Of a DNA stretch of 64,000 bases, positions 40,156 through 50,500 are shown piece by piece. The stretch comes from Limnomonas spitsbergensis. Lineage: Eukaryota; Chlorophyta; Chlorophyceae; Chlamydomonadales. Position numbers and translations under genes: made by a program. Location: assembly GCA_037349105.1 (NCBI GenBank), contig JAYJMM010000088.1, positions 1-64,000 on the forward strand, written 5' to 3'. How positions within the stretch are numbered: the stretch's first letter is position 1; each line of letters begins with the position of its first letter. The notes below the pieces were generated by a model. That model saw nothing but the letters and a program-made list of their open reading frames with translations, was not told the origin of the DNA and ran no database searches.

Positions 40156-40335
40156 TTCCCCTGCCAATAACAGGTTTACCCAGAACAGCCGTTGGAGATG
40201 TTCCCCTGCCAATAACAGGTTTACCCAGAACAGCCGTTGGAGATGTTCCCCTGCCAATAACAGGTTTACCCAGAACAGCCGTTGGAGATGTTCCCCTGCC
40301 AATAACAGGTTTACCCAGAACGGCCGTTGGAGCCC
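40156..40335. repeat. 45-bp tandem repeat, 4 copies
   Basis: Units start at 40156, 40201, 40246 and 40291. They begin TTCCCCTGCCAATAACAGG and contain TTTACCCAGAACAGCCGTTGG; the first three are near-identical. The core TTACCCAGAAC..CCGTTTGGG also occurs once at the end of each segmental-duplication copy (about 35883 and 39796). The preceding 39909-40155 shows no gene. Confidence 0.95.
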
Positions 40336-40365
40336 AAATCCCGTACCGTTTTTGCCTTGGCCCCA

Positions 40366-43300
40366 ACGCCTGAAGCATGTTGCTGCCTTAGCCCTACACC
40401 TGAACCATGCGGATGCCTTAGCCCTAAACCTGAACCATGCGGATGCTTTAGCCCTAAACCTGAACCATGCGGATGCCTTAGCCCTAAACCTGAAGCATGC
40501 GGATGCCTTAGCCCTAAACCTGAACCATGCAGATGTCTTAGCCCTAAACCTGAACCATGCGGCTGCCTTAGCCCTTAACCTGAACCATGCGGATGCCTTA
40601 GCCCTACACCTGAACCATGCGGATGCCTTAGCCCTAAACCTGAAGCATGCGGATGTCTTAGCCCTAACCCTGAACCATGCGGATGCCTTAGCCCTAAACC
40701 TGAACCATGCGGATGCCTTAGCCCTACACCTGAACCATGCGGATGCCTTAGCCCTAAACCTGAAGCATGCGGATGTCTAAGCCCTAAACCTGAAGCATGC
40801 GGATGTCTTAGCCCTAAACCTGAACCATGCGGATGCCTTAGCCCTAAACCTGAACCATGCGGATGCCTTAGCCCTAAACCTGAAGCATGCGGATGTCTTA
40901 GCCCTTAACCTGAACCATGCGGATGCCTTAGCCCTACACCTGAACCATGCGGTTGCCTTAGCCCTAAACCTGAAGCATGCGGATGCCTTAGCCCTTAACC
41001 TGAACCATGCTGTTGCCTTAGCCCTAAACCTGAACCATGCGGATGTCTTTGCCCTAAACCTGAACCATGCGGATGTCTTAGCCCTAACCCTGAACAATGC
41101 GGATGCCTTAGCCCTAAACCTGAACCATGCGGATGCCTTAGCCCTAAACCTGAAGCATGCGGATGTCTTAGCCCTTAACCTGAACCATGCGGATGCCTTA
41201 GCCCTACACCTGAACCATGCGGTTGCCTTAGCCCTAAACCTGAAGCATGCGGATGCCTTAGCCCTTAACCTGAACCATGCTGTTGCCTTAGCCCTAAACC
41301 TGAACCATGCGGATGTCTTTGCCCTAAACCTGAACCATGCGGATGTCTTAGCCCTAACCCTGAACAATGCGGATGCCTTAGCCCTAAACCTGAACCATGC
41401 GGATGCCTTAGCCCTAAACCTGAAGCATGCGGATGTCTAAGCCCTAAACCTGAAGCATGCGGATGTCTTAGCCCTAAACCTGAAGCATGCGGATGCCTTA
41501 GCCCTAAACCTGAACCATGCTGTTGCCTTAGCCCTAAACCTGAACCATGTGGATGCCTTAGCCCTAAAACCTGATCCATGCTGATGCCTTAGCCCTAAAC
41601 CTGAACAATGCGGATGCCTTAGCCCTAAACCTGAAGCATGCTGATGTTTTAGCCCTAAACCTGAACCATGCGGATGCCTTATTCCTAAACCTGAACCATG
41701 CGGATGCCTTAGCCCTACACCTGAACCATGCGGATGCCTTAGCCCTAAACCTGAACCATGTGGATGCCTTAGCCCTAAAACCTGAACCATGCTGATGCCT
41801 TAGCCCTAAACCTGAACAATGCGGATGCCTTAGCCCTAAACCTGAAGCATGCGGATGTCTTAGCCCTAAACCTGAACCATGCGGATGTCTTAGCCCTAAA
41901 CCTGAACCATGCTGATGCCTTAGCCCTTAAACTGAACCATGCGGATGCCTTAGCCCTAAACCTGAACCATGCGGATGTCTTAGCCCTAAACCTGAAGCAT
42001 GCGGATGTCTTAGCCCTAAACCTGAACAATGCGGATGCCTTAGCCCAAAACCTGAACCATGCGGATGCCTTAGCCCTAAACCTGAAGCATGCAGATGTCT
42101 TAGCCCTAAACCTGAACCATGCGGATGTCTTTGCCCTAAACCTGAACCATGCGGATGCCTTAGCCCTAAACCTGAACCATGTGGATGACTTAGCCCTAAA
42201 CCTGAACCATGCGGATGTCTTAGCCCTAAACCTGAAGCATGCGGATGTCTTAGCCCTAAACCTGAACCATGCGGATGTCTTAGCCCTAAACCTGAACCAT
42301 GTGGATGCCTTAGCCCTAAACCTGAACCATGCTGTTGCCTTAGCCCTAAACCTGAACCATGCGGATGTCTTAGCCCTAAACCTGAACCATGTGGATGACT
42401 TAGCCCTAAACCTGAAGCATGCGGATGTCTTAGCCCTAAACCTAAACCATGCGGATGTCTTAGCCCTAAACCTGAACCATGCGGATGTCTTAGCCCTTAA
42501 CCTGAACCATGCGGATGTCTTAGCCCTAAACCTGAACCATGCGGATGTCTTAGCCCTTAACCTGAACCATGCGGATGTCTTAGCCCTAAACCTGAAACAT
42601 GTGGATGCCTTAGCCCTAAAACCTGAAGCATGCTGATGCCTTACCCCTAAAACCTGAAGCATGCGGATGCCTTAGCCCTAAAACCTGAAGCATGCTGTTG
42701 CGCTAGCTCTAAAACCTGAAGCATGCTGATGCCTTAGCCCTAAAACTGAACCATGCTGTTGCCTTAGCCCTAAAACCTGAAGCATGCTGATGTTTTAGCC
42801 CTAAAACCTGAAGCATGCTGTTGCGCTAACTCTAAAGCCTGAAGCATGCTGATGCCTTAGCCCTAAAACCTGAAGCATGCTGTTGCGCTAACTCTAAAAC
42901 CTGAAGCATGCTGCTGCCTCAGCCCTAAAAGCTGGAAAATGCAGTTGTCTTAACCCTAAAAGCACACTGCTGCCTTAGCACTAAAACCTGGCGTATGCTG
43001 CTGCATAACACTTAAAACCTGTAACATGCTCTGCTGCCTTCGCCGTAAGACCTGAAGCATGCTACTGCCTTAGACCTAAAATCCGAAGCATGCTGTGGCG
43101 TTAGCCCTAACACCTGAAGCATGCTACTGATTAAGCCCTACAACCTAAATTATTCTGCTGTGTTAGCCTTAAAGCATACAAAATACTGTCGCATTCGCCC
43201 CAAACCTGAAGCATGCTGCTGCCTTAACCCTAAAACCTGAAGCATGCTGATGCCTTAGCCCTAAAACTTGAAGCATGTTTCTGCCCTAACCCTAAAACTA

Positions 43301-43460
43301 GAAGCATGCTTCTGTCATCGCCCTAAAACCTAAAGCATGCTTATACCTTCGCCCGTAAACTTGCAGCATGTTGTTGCCATAGCCCTAGAACCTGATGCAT
43401 GCTGCTGCCTCCGCTCTAAAACCCAATGCATTCTGCCGCCCTAGCCTCAAAACCCCCCGC
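40366..43460. repeat. 30-bp minisatellite carrying CCCTAAA, about 100 units
   Basis: The unit is GCCCTAAACCTGAACCATGC followed by GGATGCCTTA. The period is exactly 30 from 40381 to about 41565. It then continues with single-base insertions to about 42600 and with increasingly divergent 31-bp CCCTAAAACC units to about 43460. A nine-unit (270-bp) higher-order repeat is clear: 40831-41100 recurs at 41101-41370 and beyond. CCCTAAA is the plant-type telomere heptamer. Because 30 is divisible by three, long open frames exist on both strands (LALNLNHAD-like on plus, FRFRAKTSAW-like on minus); I regard them as by-products. Confidence 0.97.
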
Positions 43461-44524
43461 CCCTGGTGGGCATTTCACACCGGCAACATAAATCACAACA
43501 AGTTGACATTTCGAAGTCTGACTACTTAAATCTAGCATTGCCCCTCAAGAGTTGCATGCACATTTACATTCAGACAAAACAATCGTAAACCAAAACGTTA
43601 CCCATCCTGCCGGGAGAGAAAGCCGCAAGGCCTTCTGAAAGCCTGAAAGAGGCCTTGCCTAGGGTCCTGGTTCTAAGGTAGCATAATATGGCACATGTTC
43701 CGCTGGATTGTGCTGCTGAGATTGCACAATGTGTACATCCGGATTGCGCAACTGTGCCTGGCCCAGCATGCACATGGACCATGCATGGCACATGGTGCAC
43801 GAAGTAATTAAACTGCCGTTGCTAAATTGATCATGCAACCTGAGGATGAACAGTGTTGCCCACCTGGTAGGACAGGGGCACTCACATCACTTGGCCGCTC
43901 GAGGCAGGTCCAGCGAGCGAGGCCACGGGCTTGATATTTTGTATTCATAGCTAGAAGAATTGGTTGTCATCTTGCTGAAAGCAGTGTTTGGAGCTAGGCT
44001 AGAGGAAGAGACAGTTGTAAAGAGAGGAAGGCTTTGGGAATTTGGAAAGGCAACTTGCCAACCATGACTGGTAGGTAGTCATGAGACGGTAAAAGTTGTA
44101 GATGTAGCAGGCGCCCGGGTGAGTACCAACAGGTAAACCCGGAGGCGGAGGTGAGGCAGGAGGTGAGGTCAGAGGACGGGTCTCTTAGACCTGCTTAGAC
44201 GGATATTTTCATGACGATCGAGATAGATGTGCCGCAGCAAGCGGCCAAAGCGCTGCTTCGGCCAGCAGCACCAACTGCCACTATGAATGATCCACACTTT
44301 ATTTACAGGTGTGTATCTGATCGGAGGAACATCATCGGGCGCCAGCTCGTGTCGTTTGGCATGCTGCCTGACAGATCTCGACTCGATGGGATTTTCGACC
44401 GGAATATACCACCAACCCCATCACAACACTTCCCACCCATAGACCTGCCCCCACAGTCAAGGATTAGCCTTCCCTACCCTATTCGTCACGTCCCTCTAAT
44501 CTCATTCAAGCGCATCCTCTCAAG
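43461..44524. other. upstream region of the LHCA gene
   Basis: No other gene is recognisable. The part next to the start codon (about 44440-44524) is pyrimidine-rich and would hold the 5' UTR and core promoter. I see no convincing TATA box. A 109-codon frame at 44211-44540 runs through exon 1 in a different frame and has no motif. Confidence 0.45.
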
Positions 44525-44572
44525 ATGGCTTTCGCACTGACCAAGAAGGCGTCTGGATGCCGCATGCAAAAG
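44525..44572 (+). other. LHCA: LHCA exon 1 (transit peptide start)
   Basis: ATG sits in a good context (CTCAAGATGGCT). It encodes [16 protein letters not shown] and ends at phase 0 before GTGCGT. Its link to exon 2, 1.4 kb away, is inferred. It rests on the transit-peptide composition, a correct phase and the exact total length. Confidence 0.75.
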
Positions 44573-47500
44573 GTGCGTTTTGGGTGCTGTCTGCATGCTG
44601 TGTGCAATTATCCTTCATCAGCTGCCTCCGTGAAAGAGCCTATCCGATAATCCCACAGAAGGGCGAATGGGTCAATCGGACAAATCCGCACAGAAAGGCA
44701 TTTTTGATGTCATCCAATCTCGGTCGGGCCGCAATTTCTTCCCGTGCGACGAAGCATCCTCGCCCCCCTTGCGATCTAGAACAGGGGGCATGGATGGAGA
44801 AGTGCCGAACTGTCCCCCCTCGCTATGACAGGAGCTGTTGGCTATGCGCTGATTTGTTCGGATTAGCGTGCACCATTTCGATTTGAAGAGGTATCATCTT
44901 GTTTGCGGAGCACATGACATTCCTCTTGCTGATCGCAACCAGTAACGCATCACGTGCCCATCTAGAAGCATGCTACTGTGCAATATTGATCGCCATTGAA
45001 GGGGCCCATTGCTGTCTATATTGTTATGTTTGCATTGGGTAGTAGAGTTGCAGCTTTGCCCATTGTCGCTCGTCTTGGAGCATAGCCAGCGCTCCTCGCT
45101 TGCTAGCACTCTCGATCACCGACGAATTGCGCTGGATCGTCCAAGAACGTGCAGTAACCATTTAGCAGCAGCGCTGTCGTTTTCGCCCGAATCCTCCCTC
45201 GCTCTCGACCTTCGCTCCAGACATACGTCACCTCATGATCAGGATACGCTTTACCACACCTCGGCCCTTCAGCATGGTTCATGGGCGTGTGTACTTCTGC
45301 TTCTTCACCCACAGCACATGCGACGCACCCTAGTAACCCTGCCCCTCCTCAGCACTTTACTGTGCGCATGCGCTGAACTATCGCTCTGTCCAGGTTCTTC
45401 TCTTCAGCCCCTCCCTACTCTTCCCAACATACCCTGCCCCATCGCACCATTCGTGTTTTCGAAAACTCCTGCCCGACCTTCCCTTCCACAACCCCAATCC
45501 TTTTGAAGAGAGTTACAACTGCGCTCCACAGGGGTCCTGGGGACAAATCCTCAGTGCAGCATGGGCGGTGTCCGGTGGGGTGGTCGTTTAAACTGTTTCC
45601 CTAACCCCCCCCCCCTGGCATCGGCGGCCGACCGGCGCTCCCTTCCCTGGTCAGCACCCTTCCCATCCAATCCTACTCCCTGCCCCTCCTATTCAAACCT
45701 GCTACCCCTTCTACTTGCCTACATGCTCATACCAGGAATTGGGGCCATACACTGACAGATTGCCATCTGCCCAGCAGCAGAACTTCCCACCTCAACTGCC
45801 TGCCTGTCTACACGTTCATAGCAGGCATCCAGGTCTAACACTGGCAGCTTGTCGTTAGCCCTGCAGCAGAGCTTTCTGCCTCAACTGCCTGCCTGCCTAG
45901 CCACCCGACCTCATAAACCCCCTGCCCTCTGCCCTCTGACTCCTGCCCTGCAATGACCACACCCTGCCCTCCTGCTGGATATTTGTTTCCCTTCCCTCTG
46001 CCCCTATCCAGGCGTCCCGGTCGACCACTGTCAAGGTGTCAGCCGCCATGCAGCAGAACTTCCTGCCTGGCAACCCCCGCCCCGCCTACCTGGATGGATC
46101 CATGGCTGGAGAGTGAGTCAGACAGGCACCTCATGCAGGCAGGAGCCATGCATTCTCCACTAGCTTCGGAACCCTGCCCTGCCTTACTGACCAGACAGTG
46201 AGAGAGGCTGGCAGATTAGCACAGCCCATGCTTCTCTACTAGCCCGATTAGCCCCGCCTTGCCTACCTGGATGGATCCATGGCCGGAGGGTGAGTCAGAT
46301 GGACTCCTTATGCAGACAGGCACCTCATGCAGGCAGGCACCTCGTGCAGACAGGCTAGCTCAGCACATGGTTTTCTACTAGCCCGATTAGCCCTGCCTTG
46401 CCTACCTGGATGGATCCATGGCCGGAGGGTGTGTCAGTTGGACTCCTTATGCAGACAGGCACCTCATGCAGGCAGGCACCTCGTGCAGGCAGGCTAGCTC
46501 AGCACATGGTTTTCTACTAGCCCGATTAGCCCTGCCTTGCCTACCTGGATGGATCCACGGCTGGAGAGTGAGTCAGATGGACTCCTTATGCAGACAGGCA
46601 CCTCATGCAGGCAGGCACCTCGTGCAGACAGGCTAGCTCAGCACATGTTTTTCTACTAGCCCGATTAGCCCTGCCTTGCCTACCTGGATGGATCCACGGC
46701 TGGAGAGTGAGTCAGATGGACTCCTTATGCAGACAGGCACCTCATGCAGGCAGGCACCTCGTGCAGACAGGCTAGCTCAGCACATGGTTTTCTACTAGCC
46801 CGATTAGCCCCGCCTTGCCTACCTGGATGGATCCATGGCCGGAGGGTGAGTCAGACAGGCAGGCACATTAGCATGCCATTTGTTTCACAGCCTGAGAAGC
46901 CCTGTCTGGCTTCAATGACCAGAGAGTGAGAGAATCAGGCATCCCTGCAGACAGGCTGTCATAGCCCATGCATATTTTACCAGTCTATCACAAGTCATAT
47001 ACCAGTCCGATAGGCCCCGCCTCGACCAACTGCCCAGAGAGTGAGAGAATCAGGCAAGGCAGCCCTGCAGATAGTCTATCATAGCACAGGCATATTTGCA
47101 CCCGCTAGGTAGGGCCCCCCCCCCCCGACCAGCTGCCCAGAAAGTGAGTCAGACAGGTATACCTACAGGCACACTAACACACCGTTGCATTTCCTTCTAG
47201 CCCGACTAGCCCGCTCGGCACACTTTGTTGTGTTCATACCTTCAGAGTGATTGCTGCTAGACCAGTGAGTCTAGCAAGCGCAGGCTTCCTAGACTGATCC
47301 ATGCAGACAGGCCTTTGACGGCAAAGTGCGGTATGTACCCTGGCTAGAATGGCTTAGGGTCAGTGGCATGCAGGCTAGGTGTCAGCGGCATGCAGGCTAG
47401 GTGTCAGTGGCATGCAGGCTAGGTGTCAGCGGCATGCAGGCTAGGTGTCAGCGGCATGCAGGCTAGGTGTCAGCGGCATGCAGGCTAGGTGTCAGCGGCA

Positions 47501-50500
47501 TGCAGGCTAGGGTCCGGGATCCTTGACGTCTGTGAGGCTAAGTGTGGGCAGGGGCATGCAGGTTAAGGCAGAGGCTGGGCTGGGGCAGCCTAGGGCAGGT
47601 AAGCACGCAGGCAAGGGGCACGCAGGCTAAGGGTCAAGGGCAGACTTGCTAGAGGGATGGCCGGAGGGGCAGACTTGCTTAAGGCAAAGGTCGAAGGGGC
47701 AGACTTGCTAGAGGCAAAGGCTGAAGGGGCAGACTTGCTACAGGGGATGGCCGGAGGGGCAGACTTGCTAGAGGCAAAGGTCGAAGGGGCAGACTTGCTA
47801 GAGGGGATGGCCGGAGGGGCAGACTTGCTAGAGGGGATGGCCGGAGGGGCAGACTTGCTAGAGGGGATGGCCGGAGGGGCAGACTTGCTAGAGGGGATGG
47901 CCGGAGGGGCAGACTTGCTAGAGGGGATGGCCGGAGGGGCAGACTTGCTAGAGGGGATGGCCGGAGGGGCAGACTTGCTAGAGGGGATGGCCGGAGGGGC
48001 AGACTTGCTAGAGGGGATGGCCGGAGGGGCAGACTTGCTAGAGGGGATGGCCGGAGGGGCAGACTTGCTAGAGGGGATGGCCGGAGGGGCACGCCGCCTG
48101 GATGTGCAATGCCAGGCAGGCTGGGGGCTGAGGTCGGGAGAGATCTGGGGCAGGCTGGGGGCTGAGGTCGGGAGAGATCTGGGGCAGGCTGGGGGCTGAG
48201 GTCGGGAGAGATCTGGGGCAGGCTGGGGGCTGAGGTCGGGAGAGATCTGGGGCAGGCTGGGGGCTGAGGTCGGGGGAGATATGGGGCAGGCTGGGGGTTG
48301 AGGTCGGGGGAGATCTGGGGCAGGCTGGGGGCTGAGGTCAGGGGAGATCTGGGGCAGGCTAGGGGCTGAGGTCGGGGGAGATCTGGGGCAGGCTGGGGGC
48401 TGAGGTCGGGGGAGATCTGGGGCAGGCTGGGGGCTGAGGTCGAGAGAGATCTGGGGCAGGCTGGGGGCTGAGGTCGGGGGAGATCTGGGGCAGGCTGGGG
48501 GCTGAGGTCGGGGAAGATCTGGGGCAGGCTGGGGGCTGAGGTCGGGGGAGATCTGGGGCAGGCTGGGGGCTGAGGTCGGGGGAGATCTGGGGCAGGCTGG
48601 GGGCTGAGGTCGGGAGAGATCTGGGGCAGGCTAGGGGCTGAGGTCGGGGGAGATCTGGGGCAGGCTAGGGGCTGAGGTCAGGGAGATCTAGGGCAGGCTG
48701 GGGGCTGAGGTCGGGGGAGATCTGGGGCAGGCTGGGGGCTGAGGTCGGGAGAGATCTGGGGCAGGCTAGGGGCTGAGGTCGGGGGAGATCTGGGGCAGGC
48801 TAGGGGCTGAGGTCGGGGAGATCTGGGGCAGGCTAGGGGCTGAGGTCGGGGGAGATCTGGGGCAGGCTGGGGGCTGAGGTCGGGGGAGATCTGGGGCAGG
48901 CTGGGGGCTGAGGTCGAGAGAGATCTGGGGCAGGCTGGGGGCTGAGGTCGGGGGAGATCTGGGGCAGGCTGGGGGCTGAGGTCGGGGAAGATCTGGGGCA
49001 GGCTGGGGGCTGAGGTCGGGGGAGATCTGGGGCAGGCTGGGGGCTGAGGTCGGGGGAGATCTGGGGCAGGCTGGGGGCTGAGGTCGGGAGAGATCTGGGG
49101 CAGGCTAGGGGCTGAGGTCGGGGGAGATCTGGGGCAGGCTAGGGGCTGAGGTCAGGGAGATCTAGGGCAGGCTGGGGGCTGAGGTCGGGGGAGATCTGGG
49201 GCAGGCTGGGGGCTGAGGTCGGGAGAGATCTGGGGCAGGCTAGGGGCTGAGGTCGGGGGAGATCTGGGGCAGGCTAGGGGCTGAGGTCGGGGAGATCTGG
49301 GGCAGGCTGGGGGCTGAGGTCGGGGGAGATCTGGGGCAGGCTAAGGGCTGAGGTCGGGAGAGATCTGGGGCAGGCTAGGGGCTGAGGTCGGGGGCGATCT
49401 GGGGCAAGCTAGGGGCTGAGGTCGGGAGAGATCTGGGGCAGGCTAGGGGCTGAGGTCGGGGGAGATCTGGGGCAGGCTAGGGGCTGAGGTCGGGAGAGAT
49501 CTGGGGCAGACTGGGGGCTGAGGTCGGGGGAGATCTGGGGCAGGCTGGGGGCTGAGGTCGGGGGAGATCTGGGGCAGGCTGGGGGCTGAGGTCGGGAGAG
49601 ATCTGGGGCAGGCTAGGGGCTGAGGTCGGGGGAGATCTGGGGCAGGCTAGGGGCTGAGGTCGGGAGAGATCTGGGGCAGGCTGGGGGCTGAGGTCGGGAG
49701 AGATCTGGGGCAGGCTACGGGCTGAGGTCAGGGGAGATCTGGGGCAAGCTAGGGGCTGAGGTCGGGGAGATCTGGGGCAGGCTGGGGGCTGAGGTCGGGG
49801 GAGATCTGGGGCAAGCTAGGGGCTGAGGTCGGGGGAGATCTGGGGCAGGCTGGGGGCTGAGGTCGGGAGAGATCTGGGGCAGGCTAGGGGCTGAGGTCGG
49901 GGGAGATCTGGGGCAGGCTAGGGGCTGAGGTCGGGGAGATCTGGGGCAGACTGGGGGCTGAGGTCGGGGGAGATCTGGGGCAGGCTAGGGGCTGAGGTCG
50001 GGAGAGATCTGGGGCAGGCTAGGGGCTGAGGTCGGGGGAGATCTGGGCAAGCTAGGGGATGAGGTCGGGAGAGATCTGGGGCAGGCTAGGGGCTGAGGTC
50101 GCGAGAGATCTGGGGCAGGCTGGGGGCTGAGGTCGGGGGAGATCAGGGGCAGGCTGGGGGCTGAGGTCCGGGGAGATCTGGGGCAGGCTGGGGGCTGAGG
50201 TCGGGAGAGATCTGGGGCAGGCTGGGGGCTGAGGTCGGGGGAGATCTGGGGCAGGCTAGGGGCTGAGGTCGGGGGAGATCAGGGGCAGGCTAGGGGCTGA
50301 GGTCGGGGGAGATCTGGGGCAGGCTAGGGGCTGAGGTCGGGGAGATCTGGGGCAGACTGGGGGCTGAGGTCGGGGGAGATCTGGGGCAGGCTAGGGGCTG
50401 AGGTCGGGAGAGATCTGGGGCAGGCTAGGGGCTGAGGTCGGGGGAGATCTGGGCAAGCTAGGGGATGAGGTCGGGAGAGATCTGGGGCAGGCTAGGGGCT

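Noticed and set aside
40121..42662. Long repetitive open frames across the 30-bp minisatellite on both strands
   Set aside because: A 30-bp unit without stops is open in several frames. Both strands are open at once and frames break at random single-base insertions.
40366..43460. True interstitial telomere tract
   Set aside because: The heptamer occurs once per 30 bp and not in tandem, so it is not a telomere or a fusion point; only the motif is shared.
44211..44540. 109-codon plus frame upstream of and overlapping LHCA exon 1
   Set aside because: It is in a different frame, has no recognisable domain and ends within exon 1. The region fits a promoter or 5' UTR better.
47657..48199. Repetitive 180-codon frame ([10 protein letters not shown] units)
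   Set aside because: It lies entirely within LHCA intron 2 on a perfect 30-bp minisatellite, and the opposite strand is equally open.
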